Source: Clostridiaceae bacterium (GTDB lineage Bacteria > Bacillota > Clostridia > Acetivibrionales > DUMC01). Taken from it: a stretch of 30,827 nt of DNA. This document shows positions 14,486 through 22,615 of the stretch, one piece after another; the first letter of the stretch is position 1; each line of letters opens with the position of its first letter. The position numbers and the translations under genes are program-made. The notes beneath the pieces are model-generated. The model was not told the DNA's origin. It searched no databases and saw only the letters and a list, made by a program, of their open reading frames with translations. Where the stretch lies: positions 1-30,827 of the forward strand of contig JAAZDH010000052.1 of NCBI GenBank assembly GCA_012512865.1, given 5' to 3'.

Positions 14486-15745
14486 TTATACTCTTACCCT
14501 TTTAATGTCAGCGCCAAGTTGCCTAAACTTTATTTCCATGTCTTCATAGCCCCTGTCTATGTAATAAACATTATGTACCTGTGTTGTTCCCTTTGCAATG
14601 AGCCCTGCTATTACCAGGGCAGCCCCGGCCCTCAAATCCGTCGCCTTGGCAGGCGCACCGGTGAGATTCACTGCGCCTTCGATAACAGCCATTCTTCCTT
14701 CTACTTTCATTATGGCTCCCATGCGCTTAATCTCATCTACATATTGGAAACGGGAGTCCCAGACTCCTTCGGTGATAGTGCTGGTGCCTTCGGCCTTGCA
14801 TAGCAAGGCAGCCATTTGCGGATGCAGGTCCGTTGGAAATCCTGGATACGGAAGGGTTTTTATATTTGCTTTCAATATTTTATCATTACCCCATACCCTC
14901 AAGCTGTCCTCAACTTCATCCACCCTTATGCCCATTTCAGTCAACTTTGCCGTAAGGGATTCCATGTGTTTCGGTATGATGTTTTTTACGGTAACACAGC
15001 CTCCTGCTGCGGCACTTGCTATCATGAAAGTGCCTGCTTCTATCTGGTCGGGTATAATGGTATGGGTCGCTCCCCCTTTTAACCTGTCAACTCCTTTTAT
15101 TTTTATCACGTCAGTTCCTGCGCCCCTTATATTCGCACCCATCGCGTTCAGGAAATTTGCCACATCAACAACGTGGGGCTCTTTTGCAGCGTTCTCGATT
15201 ACAGTTGTCCCCTCGGCTTTTACAGCTGCAAGCATTAGATTAATCGTGGCGCCTACACTTACTATATCAAGATAAATGGAGCATCCTTTCAGTTCCCTGG
15301 CCTTTGCGGTAATTATTCCATGTTCAATGTCAACCTGTGCTCCCAGCGCCTCAAATCCCTTGATATGCTGGTCAATGGGCCTGTGCCCGAAATCACAGCC
15401 GCCCGGGAAAGGTACGCTTGCCTGCTTGAATTTTCCCAGCAAGGCTCCTATGAGGTAATAAGATGCCCTAAGATATTTCACCATCTCGTATGTAACAATA
15501 TGTGAGTTGATATTCCGGGTATTTATGACGAGCGTGTTCCTGTCCTCGAACCTTACTTCCGCTCCCATGCTGATGAGAACATCTACCAGGATTTTAACAT
15601 CACCGATATCCGGTACATTTTCTATCCTGCATTCGCCGTCTACAAGAATTGTAGCAGGTATTACAGCCACTGCTGCATTCTTTGAGCCGCTGATATAAAC
15701 ATCGCCGTTCAATGCCCTGCGCCCGTTAATAACAAACTTCTCCAT
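14486..15745 (-). CDS. murA: UDP-N-acetylglucosamine 1-carboxyvinyltransferase
   Basis: The first committed step of peptidoglycan synthesis: transfer of enolpyruvate from phosphoenolpyruvate to UDP-GlcNAc in the cytoplasm. At 419 residues it is full length. GSKNAAVAVIPA near the start holds the substrate-binding Lys-Asn pair. PGGCDFGHRPIDQH holds the catalytic Cys at about residue 116, the residue attacked by fosfomycin, so the enzyme is predicted to be sensitive at this site. The ending RGYEDMEIKFRQLGADIKRV is typical. The ATG at 15745 follows GGTGGAG nine bases upstream; the frame runs 17 Lys-rich codons further upstream without support. It has its own promoter at 15872-15901, behind yycI. 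Confidence 0.96.
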   Translation of the reverse strand: MEKFVINGRRALNGDVYISGSKNAAVAVIPATILVDGECRIENVPDIGDVKILVDVLISMGAEVRFEDRNTLVINTRNINSHIVTYEMVKYLRASYYLIGALLGKFKQASVPFPGGCDFGHRPIDQHIKGFEALGAQVDIEHGIITAKARELKGCSIYLDIVSVGATINLMLAAVKAEGTTVIENAAKEPHVVDVANFLNAMGANIRGAGTDVIKIKGVDRLKGGATHTIIPDQIEAGTFMIASAAAGGCVTVKNIIPKHMESLTAKLTEMGIRVDEVEDSLRVWGNDKILKANIKTLPYPGFPTDLHPQMAALLCKAEGTSTITEGVWDSRFQYVDEIKRMGAIMKVEGRMAVIEGAVNLTGAPAKATDLRAGAALVIAGLIAKGTTQVHNVYYIDRGYEDMEIKFRQLGADIKRVRV

Positions 15746-15871
15746 AATATTTTCTCCACCCTTTTGCTTATCTTTTGTTTTGCTTTTGTTTTGCATCGCT
15801 ACATACTTTTTTTATTGCCCCTTTTGTTCTTCCCCAACAAAATAGCCCGCTTCCGGCAGTATTATGTAATA

Positions 15872-15901
15872 ATTATATCACTATTTTTGGATAAAATACA
15901 A
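15872..15901 (-). promoter_or_regulatory. sigma-A-type promoter for murA
   Basis: On the minus strand TTGTAT (15901-15896), an 18-base spacer and TATAAT (15877-15872). The predicted start is near 15865, giving a leader of about 120 bases. There is no terminator between yycI and this promoter that I can see. Confidence 0.6.
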
Positions 15902-15957
15902 TATTGTGAAATTGTTTTAATCATTTTTTGTGAAGATATTAGGGCTTTACGTCATGC

Positions 15958-16803
15958 CTACATGATTTCCTCCCCGTCATAAGCTTTTAGGAACACTTCC
16001 GTCCCGTCAGAGGTGATAATCCTCCATGCGGGCCCGTGAAAAATCTCCTTGGTTTCCTGCTCCCCGTATTCATTTTCAAAACCCTTGTACCCTAAATCGA
16101 CACATTTTATTGTTATGTCTTTCTTCTTGTAAAAGTTTTTTAAAAGGACCTGGTGCGCAGGCATAATCGGAGAGGCTTTCTTTGTAAAACCTTTTATTTT
16201 TCTTATGTTTAATTCAATACTTGCAATACCTCCCGGGGTAATACTCACGCTTATCCTGTTGTCGTATACAAGATAATTTTTATATTTTTCAATGAAAATA
16301 TACGTATCCATGTCATTTTCGGGTTGTTCAATGTGCCTGTCAAGGATAAATTGGGACATATTTATGCCCATGCCCGAGAAAAAGTCTCTTAAATATTTTT
16401 CCATGTTTTTTATCTTATTAATATCAATATCATCGGAAGGGTTTGGATTATGATAAGTAAAAGCAAGTCCTTCGCCAAAAATGATTCTATTTTCATTTTC
16501 TTCCTTGTCTTTTTCTTCTGTTGCATAGTCTTTGCCCAGGAGTTTTTCTATTATTTTTTTCTTGTCAATATCGTTATTTTTAAATACAAGCATGGGGGTA
16601 TTCTTTTTGTACGTGGGAATTTCACAGTCCCTGTCAATTATAACGTTGTTTTTCCCAAGTATTTCTATTACAGCCGCAACCGATTCCTTTGAAATAGCAG
16701 ACTCCTCATGGCTTATGTACAAATAGACCAGCAAAAATATATTAAGTATTATAAAGACAACTATCAGGATATTTTTTACCCTTGACCAATCCACGTCAGC
16801 CAT
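15958..16803 (-). CDS. yycI: YycI-like regulator of the WalK kinase
   Basis: A membrane-anchored 281-residue protein. It opens MADVDWSRVKNILIVVFIILNIFLLVYLYI, the typical YycI start: a short cytoplasmic tail with the DWSR.KN motif, then one membrane segment (about 11-30), the rest outside. The YycI fold in the body is inferred from this start and the locus. In Bacillus YycH and YycI form a complex with WalK in the membrane and tune its kinase activity. The ATG overlaps the end of the yycH frame by 8 bases, suggesting coupled translation. The usual next genes of Bacillus wal operons, yycJ and an HtrA-type protease, are absent; murA follows instead. Confidence 0.85.
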   Translation of the reverse strand: MADVDWSRVKNILIVVFIILNIFLLVYLYISHEESAISKESVAAVIEILGKNNVIIDRDCEIPTYKKNTPMLVFKNNDIDKKKIIEKLLGKDYATEEKDKEENENRIIFGEGLAFTYHNPNPSDDIDINKIKNMEKYLRDFFSGMGINMSQFILDRHIEQPENDMDTYIFIEKYKNYLVYDNRISVSITPGGIASIELNIRKIKGFTKKASPIMPAHQVLLKNFYKKKDITIKCVDLGYKGFENEYGEQETKEIFHGPAWRIITSDGTEVFLKAYDGEEIM

Positions 16804-17590
16804 CCTCTTTCTGAATCATATGTAAAATATAATAACCGCCATCCGGTTTTTCAACCATCCATACTGGCCCTGATTTCCCGCCCGCGGACGAATCTGCAAC
16901 ATAACCAATTACTATACTCTTAACCGCAAAGTCGCTTAAATTCTGTATGTTATATTTCATGGAAATCCCGTTTAGTATATCTTCGAAATAAATATTGTAA
17001 TCCTTGTTATCTCTTGTCTTTTTTAAGTTAATAAGGTTCCAGCTGCTTTCTATTATCCGGTTGGAGTTCACCTTTATCGAAAGGGCGTTTTTATAACCGG
17101 CTTCATTATCGCCGGCATTATTGCTTGAGCTGTCGTTCTCACCACTGCCCATACTATCACTTGAATCATTATCACTTGAATCATCACCCACGCTGATATT
17201 CATGCTAATGTTAGCAACAGCGTTATTGTTTATGTTCTCGCTTATGTACACGGGATACCCGTCTACTATATAATCAAAGACAAATTCATAATAATTGGGG
17301 TTGTCATCCTTAACCTTGACCAGGCCAAGCCTGGCATCGGTATCCATCAAGTTGTTTTTTATACGTGAAATATAAATATACGCTTTCTCAAAAGCACTTC
17401 CAATATCGCCCCTTTCCTGGTCTCCCGCCCCGGGCGCATACCTGTATTCAAGAAGGCCGTTTTCATAAAACCTGTAGGTGTTGTTCAAATTCTTGAACAC
17501 CAATGTATTATTCTTGTCAATATACCGGTCATAACTTTCCTTTTCATTTGCCAGGATTACAGATGCTATCTCCTCGATATCCAGGGTTTT
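16796..17590 (-). pseudogene. yycH: yycH, C-terminal part, in frame behind a TGA stop
   Basis: The frame of the N-terminal part continues without shift after the TGA at 17593-17591, reading KTLDIEEIASVILANEKESY and onward to 16796. This yields about 264 residues that complete a YycH-type extracellular region. An open frame with a TTG exists from 17503, but no ribosome site precedes it and no ATG or GTG lies in the first part, so independent translation looks unlikely. The sequence shows no other stops or shifts, so any damage is recent or the stop is read through. A Ser/Asp/Asn-rich loop (SVGDDSSDNDSSDSMGSGEN and beyond, near 17100-17200) is extra to the family. Its end overlaps the yycI start. 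Confidence 0.75.
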
Positions 17591-18358
17591 TCACCCGAAA
17601 GAATATGTAACAGCGGGTATCTCCTGGTATTTTGGCCCCGTCACAACACATAGGATATCGGGGGAAATTTGGAAAGGAAATTTCCTGTCAGGGTCAATTC
17701 TCTTTATAATGCTGTATTGCACCAGGCTTTTATTTTCTTCAAGCCTTCTTATTATTCTATTATATTCCTCCTGGGACATGTCTTCTTTTCTGAAAGGCAT
17801 TACGTATTTATAAAGGCTTTTTTCGCCCAATATGTAAAAAGTATTATTCTTATTAATATCTTCATCCGGCAGTACCAGGATTTTTTTTATATTTTCTGGA
17901 TGGTCCGCAGCAGTCCCGGTAATATTCAAGAACCACCTGATTATACTAGCCTGGATACCTGCCTTTAATTCGAATAAAAATCCCTTCTTGACCAGCAGGT
18001 TGTCCCACGTACTTACATCCAAGGATTGGGCGCTGCTGCCGGAGGTCAATATTCTTTTCAGGTTCTCCCCTGCTTCATTCCATAGTTTAAGAAATTCACC
18101 TTCATTCTCTCCGATTATCCAGTAAGAGCCATTGCCGTTTGAAACAACTATCCTGCCTGGCAGAAAAACTTCTTCCCTTGCTTTTTTCACGATGTCCGTT
18201 ACGCTTGCATTATTCCTCTCAAAAAATGCGGACAAAAAATTAAAAGAAGGAAGCCCGTGATTTTGATAAACCCACAGGATTCCCACTTGAACGATGCTTG
18301 CCAGTATTAAAAGAGCAAGTACAATGGATTTGATCTTATCCTTGTTGAGGTAAATCAT
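17591..18358 (-). CDS. yycH: YycH-like WalK regulator, N-terminal part ending at an in-frame TGA
   Basis: A 255-residue product starting MIYLNKDKIKSIVLALLILASIVQVGILWVYQ, with one membrane anchor (about 9-30) and an extracellular region, as in YycH. Family members are about 440 residues. Here the frame stops at TGA (17593-17591) after TYSFG, but the missing half follows in the same frame. Joined, 16796-18358 would encode about 520 residues including a low-complexity loop. As it stands, the product keeps its anchor but lacks the membrane-distal half. The ATG is preceded by AGAGGA. The gene lies 24 bases after the acidic exported protein gene. A sequencing error is the main alternative. Confidence 0.8.
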   Translation of the reverse strand: MIYLNKDKIKSIVLALLILASIVQVGILWVYQNHGLPSFNFLSAFFERNNASVTDIVKKAREEVFLPGRIVVSNGNGSYWIIGENEGEFLKLWNEAGENLKRILTSGSSAQSLDVSTWDNLLVKKGFLFELKAGIQASIIRWFLNITGTAADHPENIKKILVLPDEDINKNNTFYILGEKSLYKYVMPFRKEDMSQEEYNRIIRRLEENKSLVQYSIIKRIDPDRKFPFQISPDILCVVTGPKYQEIPAVTYSFG

Positions 18359-18382
18359 TTATTCCTCTATGTCCCCGGCCTT

Positions 18383-19237
18383 TTACTTGGGAACCACGAT
18401 ATTATTAAAGATATCTGAAATATTCACTTTATTATTAACAAGCTTATTCCTTGTCGCCTCATCGTGGACTTTAATTGTAAAAAAGTTTACCTGCAAATCC
18501 TTGCCCGCTACAAGTTCAATAATATCTTCCGTTCCGGTTTCCCCTGTATCCGTCTCCATGTTCTCCGCATCGACTTCGCCTAGTTTATCTTGGGCATTGG
18601 TATCATTTTCTGCCGCGATATTGTTTTCAACGTCTGATTCTTCAACATCTTCCCCTTCATCCAATCCAACTTCTTCACCCGTATTTTTACGTTCAAATCT
18701 CAGCAGGCTTGCTAATTTTTCAGGGACCTTGCATATAACCGCTTTCAGCTTGTTAATTCCTACCGGCAGCCGGACTTCTTTTGCAAACAAACCAAATAGC
18801 CCTATCTTCCACCTGCTTTCACCCTCGGTGTTTTCAATTTCCTCGTAAAAACCGGTTTCCTCGTTATACCTTGCCAGGATGACAATAACCACTTCTCCGG
18901 GATTTGTTTTCCCATTTATTAGAAACCCACAAATGTTCATCTTTTCAAATACCATCGGGTAATTGTCCTTGCTGGGTTCAGTCAATGTAACAAGGAACTG
19001 CTCCGTTTCTTCCATATCAGCCTTCTTGATTATTTCGCGCAGGTAAGCTTCAAAAGGGCTTATCTCTTCTTCACCTTCATTTTCTCCCGTTTCGGCTTCC
19101 CCTGTACTACCTTCTGCATTTCCCTCAATATTAGCGGCGGCACCTTCCGTACCATCCCCGGGATTGGCAAGAACGTTTGTCGCCATCAATAGCACAACTG
19201 CTAAAATTATCAAAATAAAAACAAGCTTTTTTTGCAT
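18383..19237 (-). CDS. acidic exported protein of unknown function inside the wal locus
   Basis: I do not recognise this 284-residue protein. It has a clear signal peptide (MQKKLVFILIILAVVLLMATNVLANP, cleavage near residue 25), then a Gly/Glu/Asn-rich acidic linker (about 26-60). A compact domain follows (about 60-185) with strand-like segments such as MNICGFLINGKTNPGEVVIVILARY and a Lys/Arg-richer end, then a second acidic linker (about 186-240). The C-terminal segment is ELVAGKDLQVNFFTIKVHDEATRNKLVNNKVNISDI-like. The body resembles a small extracellular beta-sandwich, which is inference. It sits between walK and yycH, which are normally adjacent. A promoter with a perfect WalR box (19352-19384) lies in the 223-base gap upstream. 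The start ATG is preceded by AGGA. Confidence 0.75.
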   Translation of the reverse strand: MQKKLVFILIILAVVLLMATNVLANPGDGTEGAAANIEGNAEGSTGEAETGENEGEEEISPFEAYLREIIKKADMEETEQFLVTLTEPSKDNYPMVFEKMNICGFLINGKTNPGEVVIVILARYNEETGFYEEIENTEGESRWKIGLFGLFAKEVRLPVGINKLKAVICKVPEKLASLLRFERKNTGEEVGLDEGEDVEESDVENNIAAENDTNAQDKLGEVDAENMETDTGETGTEDIIELVAGKDLQVNFFTIKVHDEATRNKLVNNKVNISDIFNNIVVPK

Positions 19238-19351
19238 ACTATCCTATTCCCCGCTTAGCAATAAATAAGACACCCTTTACATTAATGATAAAGACTCCTT
19301 ATTTATTTTTTATAATTTTTTTAGCAAAAACAATATATTTTTCTAGTATAA

Positions 19352-19384
19352 ATTATACAATTTTTCTATTACAACACTGTTACA
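19352..19384 (-). promoter_or_regulatory. WalR box and -10 element ahead of the acidic exported protein gene
   Basis: On the minus strand TGTAAC-AGTGT-TGTAAT (19384-19368) matches the known WalR consensus TGTWAH-N5-TGTWAH at every fixed position and lies on the coding strand. A TATAAT (19357-19352) follows 10 bases later, so the box covers the -35 region, which has no good hexamer of its own. This arrangement fits activation by WalR. The predicted leader is about 108 bases. The rest of the 19238-19460 gap is AT-rich and otherwise featureless. Confidence 0.7.
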
Positions 19385-19460
19385 TACCATTTAAAAATGA
19401 ATTACATGCAACAAAGCGCTTACATGCTCCCTGGCTAGCTTGTATCAAGTTTTTCCTGTA

Positions 19461-21353
19461 TCAAGCTTTTGTAAAGCTTGCGCCCGTCTCCGCCGCCTCT
19501 TTTTTTTCCGCTGTTTCTTTTATCTTCAACGTTTCTTTTTCCATTACGGCAGGGAGCTTTAACAAAACCTCCGTGCCCTTGCTTGCAACGCTGCTAATGG
19601 TAATTGTTCCGCCATGCGCCTCGGTTATTTCCTTGGCAATTGAAAGTCCAAGGCCTGTTCCTCCCATTTCCCTGGAACGTGCCTTATCCACCCTGTAAAA
19701 TCTTTCAAAAATCCTCGGCAAATCCTCCTCGGGAATGCCAATACCATTGTCGACCACCTTCGCGTATACCTCGGTATGGGTCTTACCTATATATATGGTA
19801 ATTTTGCCTTTTTCCGGGGTATGCTTTATTGCATTGCTAAGCAAGTTCAAAATTACCTGTTCCATCCTGTCCTTGTCAGCTTTTACCGGGGGTATGTCGC
19901 CAATAACATAGCATTCCAGTTCCTGCTCCTTATTTATTGCTTCTATTTCCATTTTATTAACCGATGATTTTACAATATCTACAAAGGATACTTCTTTCAT
20001 TTTCCACTTTGTCTGCTTGTTGTCAATGCTCGATAGCTGCAGGAGGTCTTTTACCAGCCTTGTCATCCTGTCCGCTTCCACATCAATTACCTTGAGGAAT
20101 TTCTCCGCCGTCTGCTGGTTATTAAGGTCCCCGTCCAGGAGAGTTTCCGTATAGCTCTTTATGGTGGTAAGGGGGGTTTTAAGCTCGTGTGAAACGTTTG
20201 CAACAAATTCCCTCCTCATGTTGTCAAGCTTCTGCTGCTCGGTTACATCATGGAGTACTGCAATAACCCCCTCCGGCTTCTTGTTTTCATCCGTGAATAC
20301 CGCAAAATATACTTTCAGGATTCTATCTTCTTCCTTTATCTCGACTTCCCTGCTGGTGATTGTTCCAAGATATATAACATCTTCAATTTTTATATCCAGG
20401 ATGTACTTCGCAGAAAATTTATAGAAATCCATGTTTATGTCGAAATCTTCATCCCCCAGCATTACCCTTGAAGCCGGGTTAATGTGTATAACCTCTCCTT
20501 TCAGGTTAAAAGCAATAACGCCGTCCGTCATGTAATTAAAAATGGTCTCGATTTTATTCTTTTCCCTGGAAATTTCAATAAGCGTGTTTTTCAAGTTGTT
20601 GGCCATGAAGTTGAAGGCCTTGGTTAACTGCCCGATCTCATCATCGGACATTACTTCCAGCTTCTGGTCAAATTCGCCGGCAGCAATGCGCCTTGCCCTG
20701 TGCATAAGTTTTATTATTGGAGACGTAATGGTCTTTGACAATAAATACCCCAGCACTAATGATATTAATATGGAAAACATGAGGCTGCTCATTATAATAC
20801 TGTTAAAACTATCCAAGGTTTCTTTCCAGGCCTCGCTGTCATACCTGAAATACATGATATAAGTCCCGTCGGCAAGTTTTATTTCCCTTGAATAATCAAA
20901 ATACTTCCTGCCTTCCAGGCGGACGAGTTTATTTTTATCCCCCTTGGTTTCACCGCTTAAAACGGCAATAAAATTATCAGAGCCTATTATTTCATTCAAA
21001 AACAGCCCTCCGCTGCCGCCTGCAACATCATAGTACCTATCGGAGGAATATTCCACCTTCAAATTTTCCTTGTTAATAATGGTATAGCTTCTATACTCGT
21101 CAATTATGGCAAAGTCGGTAATAGCATTCCTTCCCTTGTTCACGCTCAAGTATTCAAGCATGTCTTCAAGGGTGGAATCTTCCCTTATGGCCCAGTTGTT
21201 GAAACCCCTTTCAATTGCTGTTTTAAAGCTATTATAGTGCTGCGTTTCCACCTGCCTGTTTAAAAACAGCCCCACGGGCACAATAAGAAATATGGCAAGC
21301 ATAATGAAAATACTAACCAATCTCCATTGTATGCTCTTAAAACTTAAAGACAT
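19461..21353 (-). CDS. walK: WalK (YycG/VicK) cell-wall sensor histidine kinase
   Basis: A 630-residue membrane kinase. The first membrane segment is at about 10-32, followed by an extracellular sensor region (about 33-185) and a second membrane segment (about 187-209). A HAMP domain follows (about 205-262), then a PAS domain (about 270-365; IFNYMTDGVIAFNLKGEVIHINPASRVMLG). HisKA is FVANVSHELKTPLTTIKSYTE with the phosphorylated His at about 387. The ATP-binding domain has NLLSNAIKHTPEKG (N box), VVDNGIGIPEEDLPRIFERFYRVD (G1/F box) and GGTGLGLSIAKEI (G2 box). It phosphorylates WalR in response to cell-wall state. SD AGAGAGG precedes the ATG. It ends with a short low-complexity Lys/Ala/Glu tail. 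walR is 66 bases upstream; a gene break with its own promoter follows. Confidence 0.95.
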   Translation of the reverse strand: MSLSFKSIQWRLVSIFIMLAIFLIVPVGLFLNRQVETQHYNSFKTAIERGFNNWAIREDSTLEDMLEYLSVNKGRNAITDFAIIDEYRSYTIINKENLKVEYSSDRYYDVAGGSGGLFLNEIIGSDNFIAVLSGETKGDKNKLVRLEGRKYFDYSREIKLADGTYIMYFRYDSEAWKETLDSFNSIIMSSLMFSILISLVLGYLLSKTITSPIIKLMHRARRIAAGEFDQKLEVMSDDEIGQLTKAFNFMANNLKNTLIEISREKNKIETIFNYMTDGVIAFNLKGEVIHINPASRVMLGDEDFDINMDFYKFSAKYILDIKIEDVIYLGTITSREVEIKEEDRILKVYFAVFTDENKKPEGVIAVLHDVTEQQKLDNMRREFVANVSHELKTPLTTIKSYTETLLDGDLNNQQTAEKFLKVIDVEADRMTRLVKDLLQLSSIDNKQTKWKMKEVSFVDIVKSSVNKMEIEAINKEQELECYVIGDIPPVKADKDRMEQVILNLLSNAIKHTPEKGKITIYIGKTHTEVYAKVVDNGIGIPEEDLPRIFERFYRVDKARSREMGGTGLGLSIAKEITEAHGGTITISSVASKGTEVLLKLPAVMEKETLKIKETAEKKEAAETGASFTKA

Positions 21354-21419
21354 CGTCGACCTCTCTTAAATTATCACATGCTTGGCAACAACTTATTTTA
21401 TATTTTTCATCTTCTTCAC

Positions 21420-22118
21420 TTAACTGCCCTTGTTGAAGTAGTAGCCTACGCCCCGCTTGGTCATAATATACTGGGGATTCGATGGGTCCCTCTCCAGCTT
21501 CTCCCTTATTCTTCTTACCGTAACATCAACCGTGCGCACGTCCCCGTAATACTCGTACCCCCATACCTTCTCCAGGAGGTCTTCCCTTGTAAATATCTGC
21601 CCCTGCCTTTGGGCAAGAAACTTGACAAGTTCAAATTCTCTCAATGTAAGCTCGATTACCTCGCCGTCCCGTATCACCTCATAACGGCTGATATCTATTA
21701 CCAGGTTGTCGCACTGGATTTTTTCACTAACTTTATTTGCGGTAATATCATCAATATCGGTCCTTCTTAAATTGGCCTTTATCCTCGCAATGAGTTCCCT
21801 ATGGCTAAACGGTTTCGTAACATAATCGTCCGCTCCCAGTTCCAATCCCAGCACCTTATCCACCTCTTCCTCCCTGGCTGTCAGCATGATAATAGGTGTA
21901 TTTACCGACTGTCTTAATTTCTTACATACTTCAAAACCATCCATCTTAGGAAGCATAATATCCAGCAAAATAAGGTCAGGGTTTTCGTTTAGCCCTAAAG
22001 CCAACCCTTGCTCTCCGTCATATGCCTCTATTGTTGTAAATCCTTCTTTCCTGAGATTATGCTTAATGATGTCCACGATGTTCTTTTCATCTTCAATAAT
22101 GAGTATCTTCTTACTCAC
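21420..22118 (-). CDS. walR: WalR (YycF/VicR) response regulator
   Basis: A 232-residue OmpR-type regulator controlling cell-wall metabolism genes. The receiver domain shows ILIIEDEKN, the phosphorylated Asp53 in LILLDIMLPKMDGFEV, and GADDYVTKPFSHREL. The C-terminal winged helix has LTLREFELVKFLAQRQGQIFTREDLLEKVWGYEYYGDVRTVDVTVRRIREKLE and the end TKRGVGYYF. The recognition helix is close to that of known WalR proteins, which supports use of the same DNA box. The start is GTG at 22118 with AAGGGGG seven bases upstream. Its promoter region carries a perfect WalR box (22391-22407), suggesting autoregulation. The kinase gene follows. Confidence 0.96.
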   Translation of the reverse strand: MSKKILIIEDEKNIVDIIKHNLRKEGFTTIEAYDGEQGLALGLNENPDLILLDIMLPKMDGFEVCKKLRQSVNTPIIMLTAREEEVDKVLGLELGADDYVTKPFSHRELIARIKANLRRTDIDDITANKVSEKIQCDNLVIDISRYEVIRDGEVIELTLREFELVKFLAQRQGQIFTREDLLEKVWGYEYYGDVRTVDVTVRRIREKLERDPSNPQYIMTKRGVGYYFNKGS

Positions 22119-22390
22119 TTGATAACCCCCTTAAAGAAAACTTTTTTCGGGAAGCCCTGCCTTGCGGTTGCCAAATTTTCGCCTGCTATCTCTTGCATAT
22201 TATAAATGTTTCATAAATGTGTCCTTATAAATTTTTTTACTCTTTATTTTCTTATTTTTACCGGTTTTACGGGTATATCTTTATCATAAGCACGTCATGC
22301 GCGGCTTTATCATTAGCATAAGCCTGTCCTCTTTTTATTTTATTATATCAATTAATACATTTAATTTAAATGTGTATTTTAAAACATAAT

Positions 22391-22420
22391 TGTAATAAAA
22401 TTGTAACATAATAATGTCAA
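22391..22420 (-). promoter_or_regulatory. walR promoter overlapped by a perfect WalR box
   Basis: On the minus strand TTGACA (22420-22415), a 17-base spacer and TATTAC (22397-22392). On the plus strand TGTAAT-AAAAT-TGTAAC (22391-22407) is a perfect WalR box, in reverse orientation to walR and covering the spacer and -10. This arrangement suggests repression. A second possible -10, TATAAT (22347-22342), has only a weak -35 (TTTAAA). The leader to the GTG at 22118 would be about 200-270 bases and is AT-rich; I see no further element in 22119-22340. Confidence 0.65.
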
Positions 22421-22523
22421 AATATGGCTTGATGTAATTTCAATATTATTAGACTCATTTCATAATAAATTTGTTCCCAAAATTTTATGAGACAATGGTG
22501 AGTTATGGTGATTGGAGACAATA

Positions 22524-22574
22524 AGGGGACAGTTCTCTTGTTTTTATATTTCCAAGTCAATAGAACTGTCCCCT
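22524..22574. repeat. REP-like palindromic element (AGGGGACAGTTCT inverted repeat)
   Basis: AGGGGACAGTTCT (22524-22536) and its exact complement AGAACTGTCCCCT (22562-22574) flank a 25-base AT-rich spacer. A degraded third copy, AAGAACCGTCCTCC, lies at 22591-22604. This motif family is common between genes in many Firmicutes and is linked to Y1/RAYT-type transposases acting in trans. Placed 40 bases after the surface protein stop, it may also shape the mRNA end. Confidence 0.75.
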
Positions 22575-22615
22575 GTCTTTGCATCTAAAAAAGAACCGTC
22601 CTCCTGGTTTATTGC

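Noticed and set aside
17419..17503. Independent gene starting at the TTG at 17503 (split yycH as two real genes)
   Set aside because: There is no ribosome site, and the frame is continuous with the upstream half, so a stop within one gene is the simpler reading.
19441..19480. Terminator at the walK end (CAAGCTTT/AAAGCTTG hairpin)
   Set aside because: The eight-pair hairpin overlaps the last codons and is not followed by a T-tract on the minus strand.
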